This document shows positions 17,082-26,511 of a stretch of 64,000 nucleotides of DNA, piece by piece. This stretch comes from Bacteroidota bacterium (GTDB lineage Bacteria; Bacteroidota; Bacteroidia; Bacteroidales; UBA4417): NCBI GenBank assembly GCA_022711175.1, contig JAKLFM010000005.1, positions 40,905 through 104,904 of the forward strand, written 5' to 3'. Position 1 is the stretch's first letter. Each line of letters opens with the position of its first letter. The position numbers and the translations under genes are program-made. The notes under the pieces are model-generated. The model did no database searches. It was not told the DNA's origin and saw nothing but the letters and a program-made list of their open reading frames with translations.

Positions 17082-18005
17082 TTACTTATTTACCTGGAAA
17101 GTTTTATCGCCGGTTGAAAAGAATGCTACAATTTGCATTGCAGCTGCCAGCCCGGCATTGTTATTGGCTTCCGATGTCTGAGCACCCATTTTTTTGGGTG
17201 TGAAGAAAAAGCGTCCCTGGTATTTATCTGCAAATTCCGACTTGCAATCGGGTTCAACATCCGACATATACTTAAAATCGGGCCGTTCAGCAAAGACCTT
17301 GAGTAAACCTTCCTCGTCAACGACTTCTTTGCGTGCGGTGTTGATAAGTGTTGCACCTTTAGGCATATGGGCTAGCATATCATAATTCACCGATTTCCTG
17401 GTTTGTACTGTAGCCGGCATATGCAACGAAACATACTGGCAGGTGGCATATAGCTGCGCTGCATCGGCAACCGGCGTCACACCTTCATCGAGCATAAGCC
17501 GGCTATCAACAAATGGATCGAAAGCAAACACTTCCATTCCAAAACCTTTGGCAATAGCTGCAACCGCTTTGCTCACATAACCATAGGCATGCAATCCCAG
17601 TTTTTTCCCTTTCAGTTCGGTGCCCGACGAACCATTGAAATTATTACGAGCCGCGAAAACCATGAGCGCAACGGCCAGTTCGGCCACTGCATTGGAATTC
17701 TGGCCGGGTGTATTCATAGCAACCACACCAGCAGCAGTGGCAGCATCAAGGTCAATATTGTCGTAACCCGCACCTGCACGTACCACAATTTTAAGATTCT
17801 TTGATGCTTCAAGTACTTCTTTATCAACAATATCGCTCCTGATGATCATTGCATCGGCAGTAGCAGCAGCGGTAAGAAGTTCAGATTTTGTGGTGTAATT
17901 CTCGAGCAACGCCATCCCAAAGCCAGCATCTTCAATGATTTTTTTTATGCCTTCGACGGCAGCTTTTGCAAACGGTTTTTCAGTGGCAACCAGTATAGTT
18001 TTCAT
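17082..18005 (-). CDS. serA: D-3-phosphoglycerate dehydrogenase, short type with catalytic lysine
   Basis: First step of serine synthesis: 3-phosphoglycerate to 3-phosphohydroxypyruvate with NAD. The 307 residues cover only the substrate and nucleotide domains, with no regulatory ACT domain. RAGAGYDNIDLDAA (near 78), the Rossmann stretch KKLGLHAYGYVSKAVA (near 135, with His where the second Gly of GxGxxG is usual) and the Arg in INTARKEVVDEEG (near 223) are visible. The usual catalytic PHxGA site reads TPKKMGAQTSEAN near 270, with Lys in place of His. It follows serC by 17 bases and is surely co-transcribed with it, which fixes its role. Confidence 0.93.
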   Translation of the reverse strand: MKTILVATEKPFAKAAVEGIKKIIEDAGFGMALLENYTTKSELLTAAATADAMIIRSDIVDKEVLEASKNLKIVVRAGAGYDNIDLDAATAAGVVAMNTPGQNSNAVAELAVALMVFAARNNFNGSSGTELKGKKLGLHAYGYVSKAVAAIAKGFGMEVFAFDPFVDSRLMLDEGVTPVADAAQLYATCQYVSLHMPATVQTRKSVNYDMLAHMPKGATLINTARKEVVDEEGLLKVFAERPDFKYMSDVEPDCKSEFADKYQGRFFFTPKKMGAQTSEANNNAGLAAAMQIVAFFSTGDKTFQVNK

Positions 18006-18022
18006 AGTCCCGGTATTTATGA

Positions 18023-19093
18023 TTAAGCATTATCCCTTTCAAAATCAATCATGCAATCAATCAATGCCTGCACACTTTCAATGGGTAGTGCGTTATAGGT
18101 TGATGCGCGGAAACCTCCGACCGACCTATGGCCTTTGATGCCGACCATGCCGCGCGATTTTGCAAATTCCATGAATGCGTCTTCCTTGTCCTTATATTGC
18201 TCCTTCATTACAAAGCATATATTCATAATTGAACGGGAATCCTTTTCGGTGGTGCCCACAAACATTTTACTGTTATCGATGGCATCATACAGCAGTTTTG
18301 CCTTGGCGAGGTCGAGTTCTTCCATCTTCTTCACGCCACCCATTTCTTTCACCCATTTGAGGGTTTCCTTGAGCGTGTATATGTTCACACAGGGAGGAGT
18401 GTTAAACATCGATCCTTCCTTAATGTGGGTGCGGTAATCAAGCATGGTGGGTATGACGCGTTCAACTTTGCCGAGCATATCTTCTTTAACAATCACAAAT
18501 GTGACACCTGCCGGGCCGGCATTTTTCTGGGCTCCGCCATAAATCATCGCGTACTTTGAAACATCAACCGGGCGGCTCAGAATATCACTCGACATATCGG
18601 CGATCAGTGGAACTTTACAGTCGAAATCTTCACGTATTTCGGTTCCGTAGATTGTATTGTTTGTTGTAATATGCAGATAATCAGCATCCTCAGGAACAGT
18701 CCATCCCTTAGGGATATACGTATAGTTTTTATCGCCTGAAGAGGCCACTGTAACCACCTCACCAAAAAGTTTAGCTTCTTTCAGGGCTTTTTTTGCCCAT
18801 ACACCTGTTTCTAAGTAAGCTGCTTTTTTGTTGAGGAAATTAAAAGGTACCATGCAGAACTGCAGGCTCGCCCCGCCTCCCAGGAAGAGTACCTGATAAC
18901 CTTCCGGTATCGCCAGAACTTCTTTGAAAAGAGCAACGGCTTCATCAATTACAGCCTGAAAATCCTTACTGCGGTGTGAAATTTCAAGAATTGACATTCC
19001 GATACCGTTGAAATCGAGAACGGCTTTTGCCGTATTCTCAATGGCGATGCGCGGCAGTATGCAGGGGCCGGCATTAAAATTGTGTTTCTTCAT
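18023..19093 (-). CDS. serC: Phosphoserine aminotransferase
   Basis: Second step of serine synthesis, a PLP enzyme converting 3-phosphohydroxypyruvate and glutamate to phosphoserine; it also serves vitamin B6 synthesis in some bacteria. The 356-residue length is normal. [12 protein letters not shown] opens the protein, [14 protein letters not shown] lies near residue 75, and the PLP lysine sits in [14 protein letters not shown] near 188. The C-terminal [14 protein letters not shown] is the substrate-phosphate loop. A strong promoter lies 82 bases upstream with a hairpin in the leader. Confidence 0.97.
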   Translation of the reverse strand: MKKHNFNAGPCILPRIAIENTAKAVLDFNGIGMSILEISHRSKDFQAVIDEAVALFKEVLAIPEGYQVLFLGGGASLQFCMVPFNFLNKKAAYLETGVWAKKALKEAKLFGEVVTVASSGDKNYTYIPKGWTVPEDADYLHITTNNTIYGTEIREDFDCKVPLIADMSSDILSRPVDVSKYAMIYGGAQKNAGPAGVTFVIVKEDMLGKVERVIPTMLDYRTHIKEGSMFNTPPCVNIYTLKETLKWVKEMGGVKKMEELDLAKAKLLYDAIDNSKMFVGTTEKDSRSIMNICFVMKEQYKDKEDAFMEFAKSRGMVGIKGHRSVGGFRASTYNALPIESVQALIDCMIDFERDNA

Positions 19094-19148
19094 GACTAAC
19101 GTTTTATGTTTTGTATTGAAACTTAACCTTTTACGCGAATGATAAAAC

Positions 19149-19167
19149 TACCTCACCAAAGGAGGTA
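19149..19167 (-). promoter_or_regulatory. Hairpin in the serC leader
   Basis: The minus strand reads TACCTC-CTTTGGT-GAGGTA, a perfect 6-bp stem in the 80-base leader between the serC promoter and its start. No T run follows, so it is not an attenuator as seen; it could affect stability or be a protein site. Confidence 0.35.
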
Positions 19168-19174
19168 TTTGTTA

Positions 19175-19205
19175 CAAAGGTAAAAAAGCGGGTGCTGGTT
19201 TCAAA
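19175..19205 (-). promoter_or_regulatory. Promoter of serC-serA
   Basis: On the minus strand TTTG (19205-19202), a 19-base spacer and TACCTTTG (19182-19175) match the Bacteroidota -33/-7 pair at the best spacing. The leader to the serC ATG would be about 75 bases. Confidence 0.7.
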
Positions 19206-19220
19206 GAAAATGATAAAAAA

Positions 19221-20153
19221 TCATTTTGGAGGAAAAAGATTATAATTCAGCGGTTTACGTTCCTCCTGTTTGTTTCCGGTTGGAGGATTGTTGGCTTCGA
19301 CACCTTCGGCGAAGAGCCACTTCCCCTTGCGGAAAATAAATGCGTCATAGGTGTTGCCAACCGGGACGTAATACTCATACTGGCCTTCAAACCTCGCATC
19401 CAAAGGAACCAGGTGGTCGGTTACTATCATCCACATTTGTTTGCGTTTCACCCCTTTACCTTTTGGTACCAGTAAGGTCTGATAATCATACCGCAGCACA
19501 AGCGAGGCATCTTCAGCATATTCAATAACAACACGCGGCACTACACCTTTGGCCGTATGAAAAACGGGCATGCCAAACAAAGGAGAACCGTCGGGCGAAA
19601 AGCTCAATACCTCAATAAGTTTGCTGTTCGAATGGTTATCAATGCCGTCCCATCCAAGCAGCAGGTAAACCGTTTGCTTACCGATTTTACAGGGAATTAT
19701 TTTGTAATAAAGAGCGCCGTACCAATCGGAAGGTGTAAGCGCCTGATTTTTAACAATGGCCGGCTTGTTTTTCGAATCCGACAACACGTAAATGCGGGGA
19801 TTAGGACCACCGGTCATCACAATACCGAAATACGAGAATCTGCCGCTGGATTCATGGATGTTCCAGGTAAAAATCCTGAACCGTTTGTCGTCGGATGTGA
19901 GCTTGCCAATACCTTTTATTGAATCAAAAGGATAATCGAAACTTCCCGGCAAGGCAAGCACCTGCTGAAACGCTTTAGAAAAGTCTGCACTGCAGGCTAT
20001 CATCGAAGCATCATCCTTTTGTTGCCAGACGCGCTCGCTCATCCTTTGCAATGAATCTTCAAGCAGCCTGAAATCAGCCTGTTGTGAAAATAATCCGGGG
20101 TGAAACGCAATACTTAACAGCGCAATCAAGGCAAGGATGACACCTTTTTTCAT
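19221..20153 (-). CDS. Exported protein of unknown function
   Basis: A 310-residue protein with a standard signal peptide: MKKG, hydrophobic ALIALLSIAFHPG, likely cleavage near LFSQQA at about residue 25. I do not recognise the family. The mature protein is beta-rich and soluble, with repeated aromatic strands (FRIFTWNIHESSGRFSYFG, YLLLGWDGID) and no metal-binding or catalytic motif that I can see. It has its own promoter facing that of the acyl-CoA reductase and ends 128 bases before serC. A similar protein is common as a hypothetical in this phylum, from general impression only. Confidence 0.75.
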   Translation of the reverse strand: MKKGVILALIALLSIAFHPGLFSQQADFRLLEDSLQRMSERVWQQKDDASMIACSADFSKAFQQVLALPGSFDYPFDSIKGIGKLTSDDKRFRIFTWNIHESSGRFSYFGIVMTGGPNPRIYVLSDSKNKPAIVKNQALTPSDWYGALYYKIIPCKIGKQTVYLLLGWDGIDNHSNSKLIEVLSFSPDGSPLFGMPVFHTAKGVVPRVVIEYAEDASLVLRYDYQTLLVPKGKGVKRKQMWMIVTDHLVPLDARFEGQYEYYVPVGNTYDAFIFRKGKWLFAEGVEANNPPTGNKQEERKPLNYNLFPPK

Positions 20154-20202
20154 GGTAAACCGGTAGTAACTTTAATCAATCCTGATCAAACGAAAATCAT
20201 GG

Positions 20203-20232
20203 CAAACTTAGTATTTAGCTTCAGTTATGCAA
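20203..20232 (-). promoter_or_regulatory. Promoter of the unknown exported protein
   Basis: The minus strand has TTG (20232-20230), a 19-base spacer and TAAGTTTG (20210-20203), a full consensus pair, 49 bases before the ATG. Confidence 0.6.
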
Positions 20233-20242
20233 CGATAAACTT

Positions 20243-20250
20243 TAATTTTG
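20243..20250 (+). promoter_or_regulatory. Probable -7 box for the acyl-CoA reductase gene
   Basis: TAATTTTG matches TAnnTTTG, 32 bases before the ATG at 20283. Its -33 zone overlaps that of the divergent promoter at 20203-20232. Confidence 0.5.
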
Positions 20251-20282
20251 CCCGGAAAATAAACGCAATCAATATTTCAGGA

Positions 20283-21404
20283 ATGGATATGAGGATCATC
20301 CCGCTGCAGCAAAGAACTGAAGCATTTGTGAGACTTGGCCGGTACTTCGCGATAGCAGCAGGCGGCAATATTCCTGATGGTAGAACGGATCATGCGAAGC
20401 TGCTCCAAAACCTCATTGAATCCAAATCCGTTGCTTCGTTGCATAATCCGTGGTTCGTTACCGATAACATCGATTATTCTCTCCAGACCTGGGCTGATGC
20501 TCTCACTGAAAAGAACCTGCAGCGGTGGCTGGCGCGATATGCTGACGGACTTAAATCAATAAAAGAGCCCCGCACGGTTGCCGTGGTGATGGCTGGAAAT
20601 ATCCCGCTGGTGGGGTTTCATGATTTCCTGAGTGTGCTGGTTTCGGGCAATCGTTTCCTGGGGAAACTCTCTGCTGACGATGCTTATCTTCTTCCGGCAG
20701 CCGCAAGATTGCTCACAGCCATTGAACCATTGTTTGCACCCTTTATCAGCTTCACAACGGATAAACTGACATCATTTGATGCAGTCATTGCCACCGGCAG
20801 TAACAATACATCAAGGTATTTTGAATATTACTTCGGCAGGTACCCGCACATCATACGCCGCAACAGAAACGGAATTGCTGTGCTCACCGGTAATGAAAGC
20901 ACAGCAGAATTGGAGAGCCTGTCGCACGATATTTTCCACTATTTCGGACTAGGATGCCGCAATGTTTCAATGATATATGTTCCCCGTAATTACAACTTTA
21001 CATCGCTTGCCGAAGCCTGCAGGCAACAGTACGGACACCTGGACATGCATCATAAATATATGAACAATTACACCTATCAGCGGGCGATTTTTATGATGAA
21101 CAACATTGCGTTTATCGACAACGGTTTTTTCCTAATCACGGAAAATGTATCATTTATCTCTCCCGTTTCCGTAATCCACTATCAGACTTACGATTCCATT
21201 GAATCACTTCACAAACAGATTGAAAGTGAAGATGATAACATCCAGTGTATTGTAAGCAATCCATCGGATTTTAAACGCAATGTACCTTTCGGTAAAAGCC
21301 AGCAACCCGAATTGCGGGATTATGCTGATGGGATTGATACTATAAATTTTCTTACCGGGATGGGGAAACAGAATTCAGATTATGAACAAAACGCTGTTAA
21401 ATAA
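20283..21404 (+). CDS. Acyl-CoA reductase, LuxC-like
   Basis: A 373-residue aldehyde-dehydrogenase-fold enzyme of the LuxC/acyl-CoA reductase family, which reduces an acyl-CoA or acyl ester to aldehyde with NAD(P)H. VVMAGNIPLVGFHDFLSVL (near 102) is the family nucleotide-site signature, ATGSNNTSRYFEYYF lies near 175, and the nucleophile is the Cys in FGLGCRNVSMIY near 222. Substrate unknown. ATG 20283 (MDMRIIPLQ) is preferred over 20199, because the promoter box lies between them. The gene stands alone, ahead of the L31 gene. Confidence 0.87.
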   Translation: MDMRIIPLQQRTEAFVRLGRYFAIAAGGNIPDGRTDHAKLLQNLIESKSVASLHNPWFVTDNIDYSLQTWADALTEKNLQRWLARYADGLKSIKEPRTVAVVMAGNIPLVGFHDFLSVLVSGNRFLGKLSADDAYLLPAAARLLTAIEPLFAPFISFTTDKLTSFDAVIATGSNNTSRYFEYYFGRYPHIIRRNRNGIAVLTGNESTAELESLSHDIFHYFGLGCRNVSMIYVPRNYNFTSLAEACRQQYGHLDMHHKYMNNYTYQRAIFMMNNIAFIDNGFFLITENVSFISPVSVIHYQTYDSIESLHKQIESEDDNIQCIVSNPSDFKRNVPFGKSQQPELRDYADGIDTINFLTGMGKQNSDYEQNAVK

Positions 21405-21417
21405 TTATTCCCCGGTA

Positions 21418-21448
21418 TTTGCTTGTATTGAAATTATTACTAATTTTG
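21418..21448 (+). promoter_or_regulatory. Promoter of the L31 gene
   Basis: TTTG at 21418-21421, a 19-base spacer and TAATTTTG at 21441-21448 form a complete -33/-7 pair, 28 bases before the ATG. Confidence 0.7.
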
Positions 21449-21476
21449 CACCCTCTTAAATAAAGCCTTCATTGCC

Positions 21477-21749
21477 ATGAGAAAAGACATTCATCCCAAA
21501 GAATACCGGCTGGTAGTTTTCAAAGATATATCGAACGACTACGCTTTCATGACCCGATCAACCGTTGCAACCAAAGAAACCATCAAATGGGAAGATGGTA
21601 AAGAGTATCCTTTGGTAAAGCTTGAAATATCAAACACATCGCATCCTTTCTATACAGGTAAGATCAAGCTGGTCGACACTGCCGGCCGTGTTGACAAGTT
21701 CCGCCAGAAATACGAAAAATACCAGCAGCTTCGCAATCAGTCGAAATAA
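21477..21749 (+). CDS. rpmE2: 50S ribosomal protein L31 type B
   Basis: A 90-residue L31 of the long type B class. It starts [17 protein letters not shown] and contains [13 protein letters not shown] and [21 protein letters not shown], both diagnostic. It has no cysteine at all, so it lacks the zinc ribbon of type A L31; type B forms replace it under zinc limitation in many bacteria, but in this phylum it may be the only copy. It is monocistronic with its own promoter and a strong terminator 22 bases after the stop. Confidence 0.97.
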   Translation: MRKDIHPKEYRLVVFKDISNDYAFMTRSTVATKETIKWEDGKEYPLVKLEISNTSHPFYTGKIKLVDTAGRVDKFRQKYEKYQQLRNQSK

Positions 21750-21770
21750 AGCTGATAATAAATATACCGA

Positions 21771-21803
21771 AAGGCTGTGTGCTCAGGCGCACAGCCTTTT
21801 TTC
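21771..21803 (+). terminator. Intrinsic terminator of the L31 gene
   Basis: AAGGCTGTGTGC and GCGCACAGCCTT pair over a short TCAG loop with one G-T pair, followed by TTTT. The following 160 bases up to lon show no clear promoter of the usual form. Confidence 0.88.
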
Positions 21804-21963
21804 GTTATTATTGCAATATCGCCTATTTTTATTGTTCCGTAAATAAACTGTCAACATAACGCCTTATACCTTGTTTTTATATAATCGTTGCACTTGGCAT
21901 AATAATTGACTTAAAGGCAACGCTAAACCACCGCTTAATTTACTGACAACCTGTCATACCTGC

Positions 21964-24417
21964 ATGAAATCCGACAACAAATACCCGATACTGCTTTCGA
22001 ACCTTATCGAAGACGAAACCGAATTCATTCCTTTACTTTCGGCCCAGGACGAAGAGCTCATCAATGCCGAAAAACTGCCCGAAGTCCTTCCCATCCTTCC
22101 TTTGCGAAATACTGTGCTGTTCCCAGGTGTGGTCATTCCAATCACCGTAGGACGCGATAAGTCCATCAAACTTATCAAGGAACATTACAAGGGAGAGCGT
22201 ATTGTAGGCGTTGTAACGCAAAAGGATGCAGAAACCGAGGATCCCGGTTTCGATGATCTTCATCAGGTGGGAACTGTTGCCTACATCATCAAAATCCTGC
22301 AGATGCCTGATGGCAGTACCACTGTCATTATCCAGGGTAAAAAACGCTTTGAACTTGGTGCGTTGCTTCAAACCGAGCCTTATTTCAAGGCAATGGTAAA
22401 ACCATATGGTATGCCCGGCAAAGGGAACAAGAAAGACAAAGCTTTCGAAGCACTTATGGCTTCGATTAAGGATATTGCGATTCAGATCGTTCAGCAGTCG
22501 CCAAACCTGCCGTCCGAAGCAGGTTTTGCCATAAAAAACATTGAAAGCCCTGCTTTCCTTGTGAATTTTGTTGCTTCAAACCTTTCGGTTGATATTGCTG
22601 AAAAGCAGAAGCTGTTAGCCATTCCCGAATTTAAGGAACAGGCCAGCACGGTTCTGGGATTGCTGACGCGAGAACTGCAAATGCTTGAACTGAAGAACCA
22701 GATTCAGAACAAGGTAAAGATTGACATGGACAAGCAGCAGCGCGATTACCTCCTGAATCAGCAGCTCAGGCTCATACAGGAGGAATTGGGGAACAATCCG
22801 CATGAACAGCAGATCAATGAGCTGAAGAGCAAAGCATCACAAAAAAAATGGCCTGAGAGTGTAGCCCAGGTATTTGAGAAGGAAATTGCCAAACTCAGCC
22901 GTATGAACCCGGCAGCCATGGAATATTCCATACAGATGAACTACCTCGAAGTGATGACCGACCTGCCCTGGGATGAGGTTACCAGCGACAATTTCGACCT
23001 TAGGAATGCCCAGGATGTGCTTGATCATGACCATTTCGGCATGGAAAAAATCAAGGAGCGGATTGTTGAGTACCTGGCCGTTCTGAAACTCAAAAACGAC
23101 ATGAAATCGCCTATCCTTTGCCTTGTCGGCCCTCCCGGAGTTGGTAAGACATCGCTGGGCAAGAGCATTGCCAGGGCACTTGGACGCAATTACATTCGTA
23201 TCTCATTGGGAGGATTGCATGATGAAGCTGAAATCCGCGGCCATCGCCGGACATACATCGGCGCCATGCCGGGAAGGATTATACAAAGTATCAGGAAAGC
23301 CAAATCATCAAACCCGGTTTTTGTGCTCGATGAGATTGACAAAGTTGCCGGTATGACGGTGAATGGCGACCCCTCAGCAGCGCTACTCGAGGTGCTTGAC
23401 CCTGAACAGAATATGGCATTTTATGACAACTTTCTCGAGATCGAATACGACTTGTCGAGGGTGATGTTCATTGCCACAGCCAATACCATGAGCACCATTC
23501 ATCCTGCTTTGCGCGACCGTATGGAAGTGCTCGACCTGAGTGGCTACCTACTCGAGGAAAAGATCGAAATCGCCAGGCGCCATCTCATCCCAAAACAGGT
23601 TGCTGAGCATGGTTTGAAATCTAAACAGGTGACTTTTACCAGGCAAACGCTTCAGAGGCTGATTGAGGATTACACGCGCGAATCGGGCGTACGTAGCCTC
23701 GAAAAAACCATTGCTAAAGTGATCCGAAACCGTGCGAAGTTCATCGCTATGGACGAAAAAATTCCTGCAACGGTTTCCGGCGAGGATCTCGTAAAAATAC
23801 TTGGCGCGCCTCGTTTCCAGGCCGACAAGAACCTTTCGGAGAAAATGGCCGGCGTAGTCACCGGGTTAGCCTGGACTGCCACCGGAGGCGAAATACTTTT
23901 CATTGAGGTGAGCCTGAGTGCCGGAAAAGGAAATCTTACCCTTACGGGCAACCTTGGAGACGTAATGAAAGAATCGGCAACGCTGGCATTTGAGTACCTC
24001 AAGTCACATTCGGGGTTGCTTGGCATCGACCCGGTTGTATTCGACAAATGGAATGTCCATATCCATGTGCCCGAAGGTGCAACGCCCAAAGATGGCCCTT
24101 CGGCAGGAATTACCATGTTCACAGCACTTGCTTCAGCATTTACACAGCGTATAGTCAGGGGAAAGGTAGCCATGACCGGCGAAATCACGTTGAGAGGAAG
24201 AGTGTTGCCGGTAGGTGGAATTAAGGAGAAAATTCTTGCCGCAAAACGTGCCAAAATCACTGATATCATACTGTCGGCCGACAATCGCAAGGATATTGAA
24301 GAGATCAACCCGATTTATATCAAAGGATTGAACTTTCATTACATCAATGAGATGATCGAGGTTATTGACCTGGCACTTTCGGCCAAAAAGGTTGACAACC
24401 CGCTCACGCTGAACTAA
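21964..24417 (+). CDS. lon: ATP-dependent protease Lon
   Basis: Cytoplasmic AAA+ serine protease for misfolded and regulatory proteins. The 817 residues show an N-terminal substrate domain ([19 protein letters not shown] near 40), a coiled-coil centre, the ATPase with Walker A GPPGVGKT near 390 and Walker [10 protein letters not shown] near 454, and a protease domain with the catalytic Ser in [10 protein letters not shown] near 711 and Lys in [13 protein letters not shown] near 755. A 35-residue N-terminal extension before the usual start is normal for Bacteroidota Lon. It stands alone and converges on the M1 gene with 17 bases between the stops. Confidence 0.98.
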   Translation: MKSDNKYPILLSNLIEDETEFIPLLSAQDEELINAEKLPEVLPILPLRNTVLFPGVVIPITVGRDKSIKLIKEHYKGERIVGVVTQKDAETEDPGFDDLHQVGTVAYIIKILQMPDGSTTVIIQGKKRFELGALLQTEPYFKAMVKPYGMPGKGNKKDKAFEALMASIKDIAIQIVQQSPNLPSEAGFAIKNIESPAFLVNFVASNLSVDIAEKQKLLAIPEFKEQASTVLGLLTRELQMLELKNQIQNKVKIDMDKQQRDYLLNQQLRLIQEELGNNPHEQQINELKSKASQKKWPESVAQVFEKEIAKLSRMNPAAMEYSIQMNYLEVMTDLPWDEVTSDNFDLRNAQDVLDHDHFGMEKIKERIVEYLAVLKLKNDMKSPILCLVGPPGVGKTSLGKSIARALGRNYIRISLGGLHDEAEIRGHRRTYIGAMPGRIIQSIRKAKSSNPVFVLDEIDKVAGMTVNGDPSAALLEVLDPEQNMAFYDNFLEIEYDLSRVMFIATANTMSTIHPALRDRMEVLDLSGYLLEEKIEIARRHLIPKQVAEHGLKSKQVTFTRQTLQRLIEDYTRESGVRSLEKTIAKVIRNRAKFIAMDEKIPATVSGEDLVKILGAPRFQADKNLSEKMAGVVTGLAWTATGGEILFIEVSLSAGKGNLTLTGNLGDVMKESATLAFEYLKSHSGLLGIDPVVFDKWNVHIHVPEGATPKDGPSAGITMFTALASAFTQRIVRGKVAMTGEITLRGRVLPVGGIKEKILAAKRAKITDIILSADNRKDIEEINPIYIKGLNFHYINEMIEVIDLALSAKKVDNPLTLN

Positions 24418-24434
24418 TTAGCAGGCCTGCTTAA

Positions 24435-26423
24435 TTACCTCGAAACTACGAGTTTATGGTAACTCACGCCTGTTTCGGTTTCGAGGCGGCATACATACAC
24501 TCCTTCGGATAGATTTGAAACATCGAATTCTGTTTCATACACACTTCCCTTCATTTTGCCTCTTTCAATTCCTGAAAGTTTTTTACCTGCGAGATCGAGC
24601 AGTGATAGGTTGAATTCCGTTCCGTTTTTAAGCGTGATACTAATAACGGCTTTGCTGCCACATGGATTAGGTGCAATGCTGAAGACCGCTTCGTCAATAG
24701 ACATCGAAGGCTCTTCGGTGGAAACGATGGTGGTGCCCTTTTTCAGGACAATGTCATTGTTCGGATCGAAATAAACGTTGGTCGGACGTTTGCCGGTAAA
24801 ATCAAAGGTGAAAATTTCGCCATTGAATGAGTTAAAAACCCTGAAAGTGGTGTCGGTGTTATCGTCGAACTTCACTTTAATTTCGACCGGCATTTGCCAG
24901 TAGATTTCGGCCAGTGTCTGCCTGCAGGTAAAATACACACGCCACCCATCGCCGTTGGGATTAATGCTGTAAACATTCTGATAAACAGGATGATTGGCTG
25001 TAAAAATCCATTCGTTAAAAAAATAATCCAGTTCTTGTCCTGACACTGCTTCAAACTTATCTTTAAAGTCAAGGATTGTAGCTGATTTGTATTTGAAATC
25101 AACGGTATCGGTGGCATATGATTTGAGTGCAGCAAAGAACGCACTGTCACCCATTACGTACCTGAGCTGATGCAAAACGCAACTACCTTTCATATAAGTA
25201 ATTCCATAGTCGAAAAGGATGTTGGTACTGGGTGTATTGATAGCCCAGGAAGGATCAGAAATGGGCCATCCGGCATTGGCTAACAAATAATAATCAGCGT
25301 TGCCCCTGATTTCGGTTTTATAGGCTGCATAACCGTGAGTATGTTCCGTCCAATGAGCATCCGACCATGTTGCAAAGCCTTCGTTCAGCCATATATCAGC
25401 CCAGGTGGCGCAGGTTATCATATCGCCAAACCATTGGTGGGCAAACTCATGGGCAACCAGCGATTCGCTCCAGCAGTTCGGACACAGACTGGTAAGAGTC
25501 TGGTTTTCCATGCCACCCCAGGCAAAATCGCTGTTGAGCGTGGCAAAACCATTTTTTTCGAAGGGATGGTCACCGAATTGCTCTGAAAAGAATGTCACCA
25601 TACCCGGGAAAATATATTCCATTCCGTCAGGATTTTCGCCCGGATTGTAGTAAAACCGCATGGGAGTAGTATCACCTGTGTTCGGGTTTATCCAGTTAAC
25701 AATATCAAGGTTGTAATTTACCCGTGAGGTGATAATGGTAAGATATGTAGCAACAGGGTCACGGCTTATCCAGTGGTATGTGAGTATATTTCCGTTGACT
25801 GTTGAATCCTGCAAGCGCCCGTTCGAAGCCAGTTTGACATTCAACGGCACTTTTGCCGTCACATCAGTCGTTGCCTTGTCGGAAGGGCTATCCCAGCAGG
25901 GAAACCATTTGCGCGCTCCTTCAGGTTCGCAATCGGTGAATACGAATCCGGAATTGACATAAAATGCCCCATCAGCCACATTTTTATGATGGTAGTAAAC
26001 TTTAACCTCGGCCTGTTCGCCGGGATTATACGTTTTATCGAGCGTGATATGAAGCTTATTGGAAGCATGCGTGAACGAAACGCCGCTCATTGCCACCGAA
26101 TCAATTGTAAGTGAAGTATTAACGGCATTCAGCACGATACTGCTCAGAACTGAATCAACCCTGAATGTAACAATCACGCTGGCGGCAAAACTTTTCGGGT
26201 AGGGAGAGATATAGCAATTGTATAAATCAAGGTCGAGGGTATAATTAAGTACATCAAAACTATGCACAGGCGCGTTGGGTGAAAGCAACTTGAGATCAGG
26301 CAATTGAGTCATGTGCGATTTGCGGTACGAACATGCCTGATTGCCTTTCATGGCGGGGAAATTCTGTGCAATAGTTATTCCGTAAAAGTAAATCAGGGCA
26401 AGAGTAATGATGAGTTTCTTCAT
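24435..26423 (-). CDS. Secreted M1-family aminopeptidase with type IX sorting domain
   Basis: A 662-residue zinc metallopeptidase. A signal peptide (residues 1-19, ending TIAQ) is followed by the M1 N-terminal beta domain, the GGMENQ exopeptidase motif near 303, and the zinc site HEFAHQW near 328 with the third ligand Glu in WLNEGFATW. The last 80 residues are a type A C-terminal sorting domain (FSIAPNPCGSKAVISI, LSEGVYVCRLET, KLVVSR), marking export through the type IX system to the cell surface or medium. It likely trims peptides outside the cell. A divergent promoter region separates it from the solute-binding protein gene. Confidence 0.94.
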   Translation of the reverse strand: MKKLIITLALIYFYGITIAQNFPAMKGNQACSYRKSHMTQLPDLKLLSPNAPVHSFDVLNYTLDLDLYNCYISPYPKSFAASVIVTFRVDSVLSSIVLNAVNTSLTIDSVAMSGVSFTHASNKLHITLDKTYNPGEQAEVKVYYHHKNVADGAFYVNSGFVFTDCEPEGARKWFPCWDSPSDKATTDVTAKVPLNVKLASNGRLQDSTVNGNILTYHWISRDPVATYLTIITSRVNYNLDIVNWINPNTGDTTPMRFYYNPGENPDGMEYIFPGMVTFFSEQFGDHPFEKNGFATLNSDFAWGGMENQTLTSLCPNCWSESLVAHEFAHQWFGDMITCATWADIWLNEGFATWSDAHWTEHTHGYAAYKTEIRGNADYYLLANAGWPISDPSWAINTPSTNILFDYGITYMKGSCVLHQLRYVMGDSAFFAALKSYATDTVDFKYKSATILDFKDKFEAVSGQELDYFFNEWIFTANHPVYQNVYSINPNGDGWRVYFTCRQTLAEIYWQMPVEIKVKFDDNTDTTFRVFNSFNGEIFTFDFTGKRPTNVYFDPNNDIVLKKGTTIVSTEEPSMSIDEAVFSIAPNPCGSKAVISITLKNGTEFNLSLLDLAGKKLSGIERGKMKGSVYETEFDVSNLSEGVYVCRLETETGVSYHKLVVSR

Positions 26424-26440
26424 ATCGAATGTATTTCGAA

Positions 26441-26474
26441 CAAAGGTAAATTATTTGCCAGAAACGCCTGCAAA
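26441..26474 (-). promoter_or_regulatory. Promoter of the M1 aminopeptidase gene
   Basis: The minus strand shows TTTG (26474-26471), a 22-base spacer and TACCTTTG (26448-26441), 17 bases before the ATG. Confidence 0.6.
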
Positions 26475-26486
26475 AACGATAAACAC

Positions 26487-26494
26487 TATTTTTG
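26487..26494 (+). promoter_or_regulatory. Probable -7 box for the solute-binding lipoprotein gene
   Basis: TATTTTTG matches TAnnTTTG and lies 17 bases before the ATG at 26512. The only TTTG upstream is too far away (29 bases). The box supports 26512 over the earlier ATG at 26407. Confidence 0.45.
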
Positions 26495-26511
26495 ACAGAC
26501 AATCAGGCGCA

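Noticed and set aside
19093..19182. Riboswitch in the serC leader
   Set aside because: The leader is under 90 bases, with a single short stem and no motif of a known class.
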